Positions 1-9,664 of a stretch of DNA of 64,000 nt are shown here, piece after piece. Made by a program: the position numbers and the translations under genes. Where the stretch lies: positions 3,190,182-3,254,181 of the forward strand of contig OY970227.1 in assembly GCA_963714055.1 (NCBI GenBank), in the 5' to 3' direction. The notes under the pieces were generated by a model that did not search any database, had not been told where the DNA came from, and saw only the letters and a list, made by a program, of their open reading frames with translations. The stretch is from JACDBE01 sp963714055 (GTDB lineage Bacteria; Actinomycetota; Acidimicrobiia; Spongiisociales; UBA5794). Position 1 is the stretch's first letter. Every line of letters begins with the position of its first letter.

Positions 1-1534
1 GGGCTGATGTTCCCCGAGGAGGAGATGCTCGGGGTCGACCTCGTTCTCCCCGACTTCTCGTGGGTGGTCGACCGCCGTCGCGACGTCGCCTGCGTCGTCC
101 TCACCCACGGCCACGAGGACCACGTGGGTGCCCTGGCCTATTTCCTCCGCCAGGTGCCGGTGCCGGTCTACGGCACCCCGCTGACGGTGGAACTGGCCCG
201 CAGCAGGGTGGAGGAGCTGAACATCTCCGCCGACTTCAACGCGGTCAAGCCGGGGGAGTGGATCGAGCAGGGACCGTTCCGCTTCGCCCTCGTGGCGGTC
301 GCCCACAGCGTCCCGCAGGCGACGGGGGTCGTGTTCGACACCGACGAGGGGCTGATCGTCCACTCCGGTGACTTCAAGCTCGACCCGACCCCGATCGACG
401 GGACCACCACCGACCTCGGCGCCTTCGCCGGGTTCGGGAGGATGGGCGTGAGGCTGCTGCTGGCGGACAGCACCAACGCCGAGGTACCCGGCTTCACGCC
501 GTCCGAAGCGACCATCGGTCGCCCGATCGCCGAGCTCACCAGCCGGGCGGAAGGACGGGTGATCATCGCCTGCTTCGCCAGCCACGTGCACCGGGTACAG
601 CAGGCAGTCGACGCCGTCGTCGGGGCGGGTCGCAAGCTCGCCTTCCTCGGCCGCTCGATGCTGCGCAACACCGAGGTGGCGGGCCGGCTCGGTCTGCTCG
701 ACGTGCCCGACGGTGTCGAGCTCCCGCTCGACGAGCTGCTCGCCCTGCCCGCCGAGCAGACCGCGGTCATCTGCACCGGGAGCCAGGGCGAGCCGTTCGC
801 CGCCCTGTCGCTGATGGCCCAGGGCGAGCACCGCTCCATCGACCTGACCGCCGGCGACACGGTGATCCTGTCGGCGACGCCGATCCCGGGCAACGAGACC
901 AAGGTCTACCGGGTGATCAACAACCTGGTGCGGCGCGGGGTCATCGTCCATCACGGGCGCAACGCACCGGTGCACGTGTCCGGGCACGCCGCCCGTGACG
1001 AGCTGGCCACCTTCATGAACGTGGTGGCCCCCCGGGCGTTCGTTCCGGTCCACGGCGAGTACCGGCACCTGGTGGCCAGTGCCGAGCTGGCCAGGACGGT
1101 GGGTGTCGGCGAGGTCGAGATCTGCGAGGACGGCGATCGGGTGGTCTTCGCGCGGCGGGAAGCTCACCGTGGAGCGCGGGGCCTTTCCCGCCGGGTACGT
1201 CTACATCGACGGCTCGGGGGTCGGCGACTTGGACGGGGTGCTGCGCGACCGGCGCCATCTCGCCGACGACGGGGTGCTCATCGTCACCGTCGGCGTCGAC
1301 ATGGCCAGCGGGGAGATCGTGGTGGGGCCCGAGGTCGACAGCCACGGCGTCACCGACGATCCCAAGGACCTGCACCGCGAGATCGTCGCCGCGGTGGAGA
1401 AGGCGGTGGCGGAGCTGGCCACTCCCGTCGACCGCGACGGGCTGCGCCGCACCATGCGCACCGAGAGCGGCCGGGTGGTCAAGCGGATGCTGGCGCGCCG
1501 CCCCGTTCTCATCCCCGTCCTGTTGGAGGTCTAG
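1..1534 (+). CDS. rnj: Ribonuclease J, 5'-partial, one frameshift
   Basis: Metallo-beta-lactamase/beta-CASP exo- and endoribonuclease for mRNA decay and rRNA maturation. The window starts inside the gene: the first residues (GLMFPEEEMLGVDLVLPDFS) match family positions about 45 onward. Visible are the metal-binding HGHEDH motif (bases 108-125), a later DST motif and the beta-CASP HVSGH motif (bases 973-987). At base 1153 one extra C moves the reading frame: frame 1 ends its homology at DRVVFA and frame 2 continues as GGKLTVERGAFPAGYVYIDG to the stop at 1532-1534. The restored C-terminus has the family length, so I read this as one gene with a consensus indel. FtsK follows after a repeat array, the order also seen in mycobacteria. 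Confidence 0.93.
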
Positions 1535-1550
1535 GGGCGGCAACCTCGCC

Positions 1551-1742
1551 AACTTTGAGCGAGTGGCGCCATGTGGTGTGTTCAATCGCTCAAAGTTGCA
1601 CCGGGTGGGGGACGCGCGATCGAACTTTGAGCGAGTGGCGCCATGTGGTGTGTTCAATCGCTCAAAGTTGCGCCGGGTGGGGGGACGTGCGATCGAACTT
1701 TGAGCGAGTGGCGCCATGTGGTGTGTTCAATCGCTCAAAGTT
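1551..1742. repeat. Three-copy array of a 47-bp palindromic repeat
   Basis: Copies lie at 1551-1597, 1623-1669 and 1696-1742. Each has perfect 12-bp inverted arms (AACTTTGAGCGA and its complement) around a 23-nt centre containing GGCGCC. Starts are 72 and 73 bases apart, and the 25-26 nt spacers resemble each other. The array begins 17 nt after the RNase J stop. The arms would form a strong RNA hairpin, so a 3'-end or terminator role is plausible (inference). Three more copies are at 12857, 16985 and 17058. Confidence 0.9.
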
Positions 1743-1782
1743 GGGAGGTTCGGGGGTCGTTTGCGGAGAGGCCGGCCGGCGG

Positions 1783-1788
1783 TAAGGT
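1783..1788 (+). promoter_or_regulatory. ftsK -10 element, leaderless-type
   Basis: TAAGGT ends 10 nt before the ftsK ATG, with TTGCGG 16 nt upstream (1761-1766) as a possible -35. This spacing puts transcription start at or next to the start codon. Confidence 0.5.
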
Positions 1789-1797
1789 GCGCGTCCC

Positions 1798-4038
1798 ATG
1801 CCGACACGGTCACCAAGCCGTGGGGCCAAGGGGCGGAGGACGGTCAGCAAAACCCAGCAGCGGCGGAAGAGCCTGGGCCTCGTCGAAGCGCTACGACGGG
1901 TCAAGGAGCGGTTCCGCAACCGGCTCGGTCGTCAGACCGACGACATCTGGGGCGTCCTCGTCATCGTCGTCGCCATCGTCGGCGGCCTCGCCTTCGTCGG
2001 TGCCGCCGGACCGGTCGGCGACGGGGTGGCCGACGGGCTCGCCATCTTCTTCGGGATCGGGTCGTGGTTCATCCCGGTGCTGATCGCCATCATCGGCGTT
2101 GCGATGGTCGGGACCATGCCCCGGGCCGACTACGCCAGGCTGACCATCGGGATCCTCCTGATCTTCGCCTCGGCCCTGGCCCTGGTCCACCTGATCGCCG
2201 GCAGCCTCCCGCTCTCGGCGGGGATTCCGACGGTCATGGAACGTGGTGGCGCCGTCGGGTCGCTCGTCTCCTTCCCGCTCCGCCGGCTGATCGGGTTCTG
2301 GGGTACCTCGGTGGTGTTGTTCTCGGCGCTGTGCGTCGGCGTGCTCATCGCCACCAAGGCGACGGTGCGCGACGTGCTTCACGCCATGGGCGACACCTTC
2401 ACCTGGGCGCGCCACCGGGTCGGGCTGCCGCCCGGCGTGACCGGCGTGAGGGTGACCACCCGTCCCGCCGCCCCCACGCCGGCGCCGCAGGCGCAGAAGG
2501 GCCCCGCCATCGCCAAGCCCGAGGCGAAGACGACCGCCCCCCGCAAGTCCAGGCCCCGCCAGCCGGCGGCGCCGATGGCTCGGCCCACCAGGTCCGGCGG
2601 CTACCAGCTGCCGCCGCTCGGGCTCCTGCACCGCAGCGAGTCGGCCGGGCACAATCGCCGGGCTCTGGAGCAGGCCGGGGTCGAGTTGCAGGACGCCCTG
2701 CACCAGCACGGCGTCGACGCCCGCCTGGTGCGCATCGTCCCCGGCCCGACGGTCACCCGCTTCGAGATCGAGCTCGCCCCCGGGGTCAAGGTCTCGCGGA
2801 TCACGGGGATGGCCAGCGACATCGCCTACGCCATGGCGTCGGCGGACGTCCGCATCCTCGCCCCGATCCCCGGGAAGAGCGCCATCGGCATCGAGGTGCC
2901 CAACCGCCACCGCGAGCTGGTCACGCTCGGTGACCTGCTGGTCTCGGCCGAGGCCGACGACCCCGACCCGATGAAGATCGCCCTCGGCAAGGACATCTCG
3001 GGGGCGACGCGGCTGCTGAAGCTCGACGAGCTCCCCCATGTGCTCATCGCCGGAGCCACCGGGGCGGGCAAGTCGTCGTGCATCAACGCCCTGGTCACGT
3101 CGCTGCTGATGAGGGCCACCCCCGACGACGTGCGGCTGATCCTCGTCGACCCCAAGAGGGTCGAGCTGGGCCAGTACAACGGCGTGCCCCATCTGCTCAC
3201 CAAGGTCATCACCAACCCGAAGCGGGCCGCCGAGGCGCTGCAGTGGGCGGTGGCGGAGATGGACCGCCGCTACTCGCTGCTGGCGGAGGCGGGGGTGCGC
3301 GACATCATCAGCTACCGGGAGATGTTCGACGCCGGCGCCCTCGACGAGGACGGCTTCGACCGCTTCCCGTACATCGTGGTGATCGTGGACGAGCTCAACG
3401 ACCTGATGATGGTGGCGGGCCGGACGGTGGAGGACTCGGTGGTGCGGATCGCCCAGATGGCCCGGGCGGTCGGCATCCACCTGGTCCTGGCGACACAGCG
3501 GCCGTCGGTGAACGTGATCACCGGGGTGATCAAGGCGAACGTGCCGTCGCGCCTCGCCTTCTCGGTGGCGTCGCAGACCGACTCCCGGGTCATCCTCGAC
3601 AGCGCCGGCGCCGAGAAGCTCGTCGGGCTGGGCGACATGCTGGTGGTGACGGCACGCGACCCCAAACCGGAGCGGATCCAGGGTGCGTTCGTCTCCGAGG
3701 CAGAGGTGAGGGCGGTCGTCGACTGGGCGAAGCGTCAGGAGCAGGTGATCTACCGCGACGCCGACGTGTTCGAGGTCGCCGCCAGGGCCGCCGAGGTCGA
3801 GGCCGACTTCGAGGGCGAGGACCCCGAGGTCATCCGGGAGGCGATCGAGCTGATCGTCCGTTCCCAGCTCGGCTCGACGTCGATGCTGCAGCGCAAGCTC
3901 CGCATCGGGTTCGCCCGCGCCGGTCGGGTGATGGACATCCTGGAGAACAAGGGCATCGTCGGTCCCTCCGAGGGCTCCAAGGCCCGGGAGGTCCTGATCA
4001 CCGAGGACGAGCTGGCGGAGTTCCTCGTCGACGCCTGA
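1798..4038 (+). CDS. ftsK: DNA translocase FtsK/SpoIIIE
   Basis: Septum-anchored ATPase that pumps chromosome ends across the division site. The 746-residue protein has a basic N-terminus, about four hydrophobic segments between residues 40 and 190, a Pro/Ala-rich linker, then the RecA-like motor. Walker A GATGAGKSS is at residues 419-427 and Walker B YIVVIVDE at 525-532. The last 60 residues carry the winged-helix gamma domain (LQRKLRIGFARAGRVMD). Length is typical. The ATG at 1798 is chosen because a -10 hexamer ends 10 nt upstream. Confidence 0.95.
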   Translation: MPTRSPSRGAKGRRTVSKTQQRRKSLGLVEALRRVKERFRNRLGRQTDDIWGVLVIVVAIVGGLAFVGAAGPVGDGVADGLAIFFGIGSWFIPVLIAIIGVAMVGTMPRADYARLTIGILLIFASALALVHLIAGSLPLSAGIPTVMERGGAVGSLVSFPLRRLIGFWGTSVVLFSALCVGVLIATKATVRDVLHAMGDTFTWARHRVGLPPGVTGVRVTTRPAAPTPAPQAQKGPAIAKPEAKTTAPRKSRPRQPAAPMARPTRSGGYQLPPLGLLHRSESAGHNRRALEQAGVELQDALHQHGVDARLVRIVPGPTVTRFEIELAPGVKVSRITGMASDIAYAMASADVRILAPIPGKSAIGIEVPNRHRELVTLGDLLVSAEADDPDPMKIALGKDISGATRLLKLDELPHVLIAGATGAGKSSCINALVTSLLMRATPDDVRLILVDPKRVELGQYNGVPHLLTKVITNPKRAAEALQWAVAEMDRRYSLLAEAGVRDIISYREMFDAGALDEDGFDRFPYIVVIVDELNDLMMVAGRTVEDSVVRIAQMARAVGIHLVLATQRPSVNVITGVIKANVPSRLAFSVASQTDSRVILDSAGAEKLVGLGDMLVVTARDPKPERIQGAFVSEAEVRAVVDWAKRQEQVIYRDADVFEVAARAAEVEADFEGEDPEVIREAIELIVRSQLGSTSMLQRKLRIGFARAGRVMDILENKGIVGPSEGSKAREVLITEDELAEFLVDA

Positions 4039-4074
4039 TCGCATTGCGGACGTTCCCTGACCGCCAGCGCGGCC

Positions 4075-4080
4075 TAGTGT
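4075..4080 (+). promoter_or_regulatory. Possible leaderless -10 element
   Basis: TAGTGT ends 10 nt before the ATG at 4090, the same geometry as at ftsK, pabB and rimO. No convincing -35 is seen. Confidence 0.35.
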
Positions 4081-4089
4081 CGCGGGCGC

Positions 4090-4842
4090 ATGGCGCGGTT
4101 CACCGATACGGACGAGTTCGCAGGGGCCGAGTTCGTCCACGTCGACATGAGCAGGGCTCGCTTCGTCGACTCGACGATGGAGAACGCCTGGCTGCGCGCC
4201 GTCTACCTCGACGGGGCGGTCATCGAGGCGACCTTCCTGAACGAGGGCACGCTCCACATCAACGGCGTCGACGTCGTGCCGCTGGTCGAGGCCGAGCTCG
4301 ACCGTCGCAATCCGGGGCGGTCGCTGATGCGGAGCACCACTCCGGACGGGCTCGGCGACGCCTGGGCGGCGGTGGAAGCGACCTGGGCAGCCACGCTGGA
4401 GCGGGTCGCCGGGATGCCGGACGGCACGGTCGACGTGTCGGTCGAGGGGGAGTTCACGTTCGCCCAGACCCTGCGCCACCTGACGTTCGCCGTCGACGCC
4501 TGGCTGAACAAGGGCATCCTCGACCTGGCCGAGCCGTTCCACCCCTACGGCCAGCCGCATCGCGGGGCGGCGGAAGACGGCTTCGACATGTCGCTGCTCA
4601 CCGACGAAACACCGCCCTACCCGGCGGTGGTCGAGGTGTTCCGTGAGCGGCAGGCGATGATGGGCGAATACCTGGCCACCGTCACCGATGCCCAGCTCGC
4701 CGAGGAACGCCCCTTCGTGTGGGGTCCCGAGCACCGGATGCCCGTGCTGGACTGCGTGCACGTCGTCCTCAACGAGTCGTGGGAGCACCATCGCTACGCG
4801 GTTCGCGACCTCGACGCCATGTCGGTGGACGAGCCCGGCTGA
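4090..4842 (+). CDS. DinB-superfamily protein with pentapeptide-like N-terminus
   Basis: A 250-residue cytoplasmic protein. The first 80 residues are pentapeptide-like (FAGAEF, ARFVDS) and contain INGVDVVPLVEAELDRR. From about residue 95 it has a DinB/YfiT four-helix fold: FAQTLRHLTFAVDAWLNKG supplies one conserved His and ESWEHHRYAVRDLD the C-terminal pair. The family includes metal-dependent thiol transferases, but no substrate can be assigned. The combination of this N-terminus with DinB is common in actinobacteria. It stands alone between ftsK and pabB. Confidence 0.75.
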   Translation: MARFTDTDEFAGAEFVHVDMSRARFVDSTMENAWLRAVYLDGAVIEATFLNEGTLHINGVDVVPLVEAELDRRNPGRSLMRSTTPDGLGDAWAAVEATWAATLERVAGMPDGTVDVSVEGEFTFAQTLRHLTFAVDAWLNKGILDLAEPFHPYGQPHRGAAEDGFDMSLLTDETPPYPAVVEVFRERQAMMGEYLATVTDAQLAEERPFVWGPEHRMPVLDCVHVVLNESWEHHRYAVRDLDAMSVDEPG

Positions 4843-4898
4843 GCGCCCGACAGAGCGAAGCAACATCCATCGTCGCCAAGGGCTGACGACGGCGCCGG

Positions 4899-4904
4899 TA
4901 CGCT
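4899..4904 (+). promoter_or_regulatory. pabBC -10 element, leaderless-type
   Basis: TACGCT ends 10 nt before the ATG at 4914. No Shine-Dalgarno sequence precedes this start, which fits leaderless initiation. Confidence 0.45.
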
Positions 4905-4913
4905 CGACCGGCG

Positions 4914-6704
4914 ATGACCTCGGCCCGATTCGACGACCTGACCCCCGGCTCCGAGCACGCCTTCGTGTTCTCCGGCCCGGTCGACGAGGTCGTCGCCCAC
5001 CGGCCCGACGAGGTGGCGGCGGCGATAGCCGCGATGGAGGAAGCCACCGGCCGGGGGCTGTGGGCGGCCGGGTACTTGACGTACGAGGCCGCCGCCGGGC
5101 TCGACCCGGCACTCCCGGTCCATCCGCCCGTCGACGATCGTCCGCTTCTCCACTTCGACCTCTACCGGAGCCGGATCGAAGTACCTCCGTTGTCCCGGCC
5201 CGCCGCCGTAGCCGGCTACGAGGTCTCGGATTGGGAACCGGGAATGGACCAGGAGACGTTCACCGGCGCCGTCGCCGCCATCCACGACGCCATCGCCGCC
5301 GGCGACACCTACCAGGTCAACCTCACCTTCCCGCTGCAGGCCCGGTTCGCCGGCGATCCGGCGGCGTGGTACGCCGACCTTGCCGGCGCCCAGCTGGGAG
5401 CCTTCAACGCGCACCTCGAGTTCGGCGACCGGCACCTGCTCAGTGCCTCGCCCGAGCTCTTCTTCTCGCTCGACGGCGATCGCATCACCACCCGACCGAT
5501 GAAGGGCACGATCCGTCGGGGAAGGTGGACCGAGGAGGACGTCGCCCTCGCCGCCCGGCTGGCCGGGTCCGAGAAGGACCGTGCCGAGAACGTGATGATC
5601 GTCGACCTGCTCCGCAGCGACCTGGGCAAGGTCGCCGAGGTGGGGAGCGTGGCGGTGGATCGCCTGTTCGCCGTCGAGCGCTACGAGACGGTGTGGCAGC
5701 TGACCTCGACCATCTCGGCGCGGCTGGCTGCCGGTGCCACGCTCACCGACGTTCTCCGGGCGTTGTTCCCGTGCGGTTCGGTGACCGGGGCCCCGAAGCG
5801 CAGCACGATGCAGATCATCCGGGCGCTGGAGACCCGCCCAAGGGGCCCGTACTGCGGGGCGATAGGGTTCGCCGGCCCGAGGCGGCAGGATGGCGGGATC
5901 CACGCCATGTTCAACGTGGCCATCCGGACGGTGGACCTCGACCTGAGCGCCGCCCGGGCAACCTACGGCGTGGGATGCGGGATCACCTGGGGCTCCGAGG
6001 CGGCGAGCGAGTACGAGGAGGCCCGTTGGAAGGCGCAACTGCTGACGGGACGGCGTGCCGACTTCGACCTGGTGGAGACGATCGCCTGGGACCCCGACGA
6101 GGGCTTTCGCCACCTCGATCGGCACCTCGAGCGCCTCGACGGGTCGGCGGGCTACTTCGGGTTCGCCTTCGACCGTTCCATCGTGGAGCGGTCACTCGAC
6201 AGCACCGTCGCCGGCCTGTCCGAGCCGCTCCGGGTGCGCGTCACCGCCGCACGCTCGGGTGATGTCCACGTCGAGGCGGCGCCGCTCGACACTCTGGCCG
6301 TCGAACCCGTCCGGTTCGCCCTCGCCCCGCTCCCGCTGCCACCGGACGACGTCCTCCTCTTCCACAAGACCACGGCGCGGGAGCAGTACCGGGAGCCGCG
6401 GCGACTGGCTCCCGATGCCGACGACGTGCTGCTGGTCAACGACCGGGGTGAGCTGACCGAGTTCACCGTGGCCAACGTCGCCCTCCTCCACGACGGCGTC
6501 TGGTACACCCCGCCGCTCGGGTCCGGCCTGCTGCCCGGCACCTACCGAGCGGAGCTGGTCGACCAGGGTGCCCTCACCGAGCGGGTGCTGACGGTCGCCG
6601 ACCTCGACGCCGCCGAGGAAGTCGCCTGGTTCAACTCGCTGAGAGGCTGGCGCAAGGCGCAGCCGATCGGCAAGGCTGCGTTTCCGGCGGCACCGTTGCG
6701 GTAG
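4914..6704 (+). CDS. pabB: Aminodeoxychorismate synthase component I fused to aminodeoxychorismate lyase
   Basis: Makes 4-aminobenzoate for folate. Residues about 1-390 are the chorismate-binding domain. The motif MKGT at residues 196-199 has the PabB-type lysine (K197) rather than the alanine of anthranilate synthase. NVMIVDLLRSDLG and FPCGSVTGAPKRSTMQII are further family motifs. Residues about 395-596 are a class IV aminotransferase-fold lyase (PabC) with the likely PLP lysine K485 in FHKTTAREQY and the C-terminal GSGLLPGTYR. The fusion puts both steps after glutamine amidotransfer in one chain. No pabA is in the window. Confidence 0.92.
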   Translation: MTSARFDDLTPGSEHAFVFSGPVDEVVAHRPDEVAAAIAAMEEATGRGLWAAGYLTYEAAAGLDPALPVHPPVDDRPLLHFDLYRSRIEVPPLSRPAAVAGYEVSDWEPGMDQETFTGAVAAIHDAIAAGDTYQVNLTFPLQARFAGDPAAWYADLAGAQLGAFNAHLEFGDRHLLSASPELFFSLDGDRITTRPMKGTIRRGRWTEEDVALAARLAGSEKDRAENVMIVDLLRSDLGKVAEVGSVAVDRLFAVERYETVWQLTSTISARLAAGATLTDVLRALFPCGSVTGAPKRSTMQIIRALETRPRGPYCGAIGFAGPRRQDGGIHAMFNVAIRTVDLDLSAARATYGVGCGITWGSEAASEYEEARWKAQLLTGRRADFDLVETIAWDPDEGFRHLDRHLERLDGSAGYFGFAFDRSIVERSLDSTVAGLSEPLRVRVTAARSGDVHVEAAPLDTLAVEPVRFALAPLPLPPDDVLLFHKTTAREQYREPRRLAPDADDVLLVNDRGELTEFTVANVALLHDGVWYTPPLGSGLLPGTYRAELVDQGALTERVLTVADLDAAEEVAWFNSLRGWRKAQPIGKAAFPAAPLR

Positions 6705-6757
6705 GGTGCCGCCGCGACGGGTTCGGGGGAAACGACACGTCGAAAGGCGGAGGACGA

Positions 6758-7690
6758 GTGCCCCGGGTGACAGCCGCCAAGTCCGTCGACCGCAAGGGCA
6801 TGTCCCTCGTCCCCGGCGGCACCTTCGCCATGGGATCGGACCGTCACTACCCGGAGGAGGCGCCCGTCCGGCAGGTGACCGTGGACAGCTACTGGATCGA
6901 TGAGCACCCGGTCACCAATCTGGAGTTCCTGCGCTTCGTCAAGGCCACCGGTCACGTCACCCAGGCGGAGCTACCACCGGATCCGAGCCGGTACCCGGGT
7001 GCTCAGCCGGAGTTGCTCTTCGCCGGCTCGGTGGTCTTCCAGAAGTCCACCGGCCCGGTCGACTTGAGCAACCACTACAACTGGTGGGCGTGGCGCCGAG
7101 GGGCCGACTGGCGTCACCCGGAGGGGCCGGAGAGCACGCTCGACGGACGGGAGCGTCACCCGGTGGTTCACGTCGCCTTCGATGACGCCGCCGCCTACGC
7201 CTCGTGGGCGGGAAAGCAGCTGCCTTCCGAGGCCGAGTGGGAGTTCGCCGCCCGGGGCGGGCTGGACGGGGCCGAGTTCGCCTGGGGTGATGAGCTCATG
7301 CCGAGGGGAAAGGCGATGGCCAACACCTGGCAGGGCGAGTTCCCGTACGAGAACACGCTCATCGACGGATACGAGGGCACGTCACCCGTCGGTCGGTTCC
7401 CCGCCAACGGCTACGGCCTCTACGACATGACGGGGAACGTGTGGGAGTGGACCACCGACTGGTACACGGCGAGCCACCAGGCGGTGCCGTCGTGCTGCGG
7501 CAGCGACCCGCGGGCGGCCAGCGTCGACCCGGGCGACCCGTCGGCCATCCCGCGCAAGGTCATGAAGGGCGGGTCGCATCTGTGTGCCCCCAACTACTGC
7601 CGCCGCTACCGACCGGCGGCGCGCATGGCGCAGGCGGTCGACACCTCGACCAGCCATCTCGGTTTCCGCTGCATCGTGCGGACGTCGTGA
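6758..7690 (+). CDS. Formylglycine-generating enzyme (sulfatase activator)
   Basis: Converts the active-site cysteine of sulfatases to C-alpha-formylglycine. The 310-residue protein has the whole FGE-sulfatase fold: SEAEWEFAARGG, TGNVWEWTTDWY and, near the end, KGGSHLCAPNYCRRYRPAAR. C276 and C281 in that last motif match the copper-binding catalytic cysteine pair of true FGEs, which many paralogues lack. The GTG start follows AAAGGCGGAGG. A TAGGGT hexamer at 6702-6707 could be its promoter. The sulfatase starts 27 nt after the stop, so the two are almost certainly an operon. Confidence 0.93.
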   Translation: MPRVTAAKSVDRKGMSLVPGGTFAMGSDRHYPEEAPVRQVTVDSYWIDEHPVTNLEFLRFVKATGHVTQAELPPDPSRYPGAQPELLFAGSVVFQKSTGPVDLSNHYNWWAWRRGADWRHPEGPESTLDGRERHPVVHVAFDDAAAYASWAGKQLPSEAEWEFAARGGLDGAEFAWGDELMPRGKAMANTWQGEFPYENTLIDGYEGTSPVGRFPANGYGLYDMTGNVWEWTTDWYTASHQAVPSCCGSDPRAASVDPGDPSAIPRKVMKGGSHLCAPNYCRRYRPAARMAQAVDTSTSHLGFRCIVRTS

Positions 7691-7717
7691 GCCGACCCTG
7701 ACCGAAAGGAGCACACG

Positions 7718-9262
7718 GTGCCGAAGGGCAAGCCCAACATCCTGGTGATCTGGGGCGACGACATCGGGATCACCAACCTCAGTTGCTACAGCGACGGGCT
7801 CATGGGGTACCGCACCCCCAACATCGACAGGGTCGCCGACGAGGGGATGCGCTTCACCGACGCCTACGGCGAGCAGAGCTGCACCGCCGGGCGCTCGTCG
7901 TTCATCACGGGGCAGAGCGCGTTCCGCACCGGGCTCAGCAAGGTGGGCATGCCCGGCGCATCCGTGGGGTTGCATGCCGAAGACCCCACCATCGCCGAGC
8001 TCCTCAAGAACCACGGGTACGCCACCGGTCAGTTCGGCAAGAACCACCTCGGCGACCGCAACGAGTTCCTGCCCACGGTGCACGGCTTCGACGAGTTCTA
8101 CGGCAACCTGTACCACCTGAACGCCGAGGAGGACCCGGAGGACCCCGATTATCCGAGCAAGCACGGATTCGAGGGCTTCCACGACCGGTTCGGGCCCCGA
8201 GGAGTCCTCGAGTGCCGCGCCACCAACCGCGACGACCCCAAGGAGCACCCGCGCTGGGGCCGGGTGGGCAAGCAGAAGATCGAGGACACCGGCCCGTTGA
8301 CCAGAAAGCGGATGGAGACCTGCGACGACGACTTCGCCAAGGCCGCCGGCGACTTCATCGCCCGGCAGCACAAGGCGGGGAAGCCGTTCTTCTGCTGGGT
8401 GAACTTCACGCACATGCACTTCCGCACGCACACCAAGACGAGGAGCCTGGGGAAGGCGGGCCGCTGGCAGTCGCCCTATCACGACTCCATGCTCGACCAC
8501 GACAAGAACGTGGGCACCCTGCTCGACCTCATCGACAAGCTCGGGCTGGCGGAGGACACCATCGTGATGTACGGCACCGACAACGGGCCGCACATGAACA
8601 CTTGGCCGGACGGGGCGATGACCCCGTTCCGCAGCGAGAAGAACACGAACTGGGAGGGTGCCTTCCGTGTGCCGTTGATGGTGCGCTGGCCCGGCAGGAT
8701 CCCGGCGGGCGTCGTCTCCAACGAGATCGTCCAGCACCACGACTGGCTGCCCACGTTCCTGGCGGCGGCGGGCGAGCCCGACATCGTCGACAAGCTGAAA
8801 GAGGGGCACGAGGCCGCCGGCAAGACCTTCAAGGTCCACATCGACGGCTACAACCTGCTGCCGTACCTCACCGGAGAGGAGGAGAGCAGCCCGCGCCGAG
8901 GGTTCATCTACTTCAGCGACGACGGGGACATCGTCGCCCTCCGTTACGACAACTGGAAGATGGTGTTCATGGAGCAGCGGCAGAGGGGCACGCTGGCCCT
9001 GTGGGCCGAGCCGTTCACCACGCTCCGGGTGCCCAAGTTGTTCAACCTGCGGACCGACCCATTCGAGCGTGCCGACACGACGTCGAACACGTATTGGGAC
9101 TGGTACCTGTCGAAGGCCTACATGATCCTGGCCGCCCAGGCGATCGTGGCCGAGTTTCTCGCCACCTTCGAGGACTTCCCGCCACGCCAGAAGGCGGCCA
9201 GCTTCACGATCGACCAGGCAATGGAGAAGATGTCCGACGCCGTCAGCGGGGCCCGAGGATGA
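7718..9262 (+). CDS. Arylsulfatase-family sulfatase
   Basis: Type I sulfatase hydrolysing sulfate esters; substrate unknown. The N-terminus NILVIWGDDIG gives two Ca-binding aspartates (D14, D15). The modification motif CTAGR at residues 55-59 is the C-x-A-x-R type recognised by formylglycine-generating enzymes. MYGTDNGPHMNTWPDG supplies later metal ligands. Length 514 is normal. No signal peptide is visible, so it appears cytoplasmic or leaves by another route. GTG start after AAAGGAG (7703-7709). The upstream gene encodes its likely activator. Confidence 0.93.
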   Translation: MPKGKPNILVIWGDDIGITNLSCYSDGLMGYRTPNIDRVADEGMRFTDAYGEQSCTAGRSSFITGQSAFRTGLSKVGMPGASVGLHAEDPTIAELLKNHGYATGQFGKNHLGDRNEFLPTVHGFDEFYGNLYHLNAEEDPEDPDYPSKHGFEGFHDRFGPRGVLECRATNRDDPKEHPRWGRVGKQKIEDTGPLTRKRMETCDDDFAKAAGDFIARQHKAGKPFFCWVNFTHMHFRTHTKTRSLGKAGRWQSPYHDSMLDHDKNVGTLLDLIDKLGLAEDTIVMYGTDNGPHMNTWPDGAMTPFRSEKNTNWEGAFRVPLMVRWPGRIPAGVVSNEIVQHHDWLPTFLAAAGEPDIVDKLKEGHEAAGKTFKVHIDGYNLLPYLTGEEESSPRRGFIYFSDDGDIVALRYDNWKMVFMEQRQRGTLALWAEPFTTLRVPKLFNLRTDPFERADTTSNTYWDWYLSKAYMILAAQAIVAEFLATFEDFPPRQKAASFTIDQAMEKMSDAVSGARG

Positions 9263-9314
9263 TCGGCGGCTGACTCCTTGCCGGCGTGTTGTTCGACGAT
9301 CAACCCCACCAAGC

Positions 9315-9620
9315 TCAGCAGCCGGCGGCGAATCGATAGGCGAGACACACCTCGTCGAGTCGCTCGTCGGGGAGTCTCGAGATGAAGCTCTCGAAGCGCG
9401 CCCGGTGCAGCGTGAGCAGGTTGTCGAAACTTGCTGCCGAGCGCGAGGGAAGGCCATCCTCGGCGCCAAGCGTCACCTCGGTGGGGATTCGCCGAACCGC
9501 GGTGGTCACCGGCGCCACCAGCAGCGAGGTGAGCCGAGGGATGAACCTTTCACGTGTGAGCACCAGGACCGGCCGCCGCGTGTCGCCCGGGATGGTCGCC
9601 CACCACTGGGGGACCCCCAG
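9315..9620 (-). CDS. MazF/PemK-like toxin, orphan
   Basis: The readable product is QWWATIPGDTRRPVLVLTR followed by SLLVAPVTTAVRRIPTEV and a C-terminal helix, the fold of MazF-type mRNA endonucleases (about 95-100 residues). The start is not clear: no ATG or GTG lies before the WWA motif in frame, so I extend to a CTG at 9620; a small indel or a GTG at 9563 are alternatives. No antitoxin ORF is seen next to it. The upstream side runs into the divergent pdhA start at 9665. Confidence 0.65.
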   Translation of the reverse strand: MGVPQWWATIPGDTRRPVLVLTRERFIPRLTSLLVAPVTTAVRRIPTEVTLGAEDGLPSRSAASFDNLLTLHRARFESFISRLPDERLDEVCLAYRFAAGC

Positions 9621-9650
9621 CCCCCATCGCCGAGCCTCCGCCTGACGGCG

Positions 9651-9656
9651 TAGTCT
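9651..9656 (+). promoter_or_regulatory. pdhA -10 element, leaderless-type
   Basis: TAGTCT ends 9 nt before the GTG at 9665; no ribosome binding site is visible. It lies between the operon and the divergent toxin gene. Confidence 0.4.
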
Positions 9657-9664
9657 CTCCTGCC

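Noticed and set aside
1140..1170. Programmed frameshifting in RNase J, ThrC and MiaB
   Set aside because: No shared slippery heptamer or stimulatory structure, and such shifts are not known for these families.
1551..1742. CRISPR array (47-nt repeats, 25-nt spacers)
   Set aside because: Spacers resemble each other, only 2-3 units per site, no cas genes, and single copies exist elsewhere.
1891..5112. Minus-strand open frame of 1,073 codons
   Set aside because: Antisense to ftsK and two other clear genes; a product of high GC third positions, with low-complexity Arg/Gly sequence.
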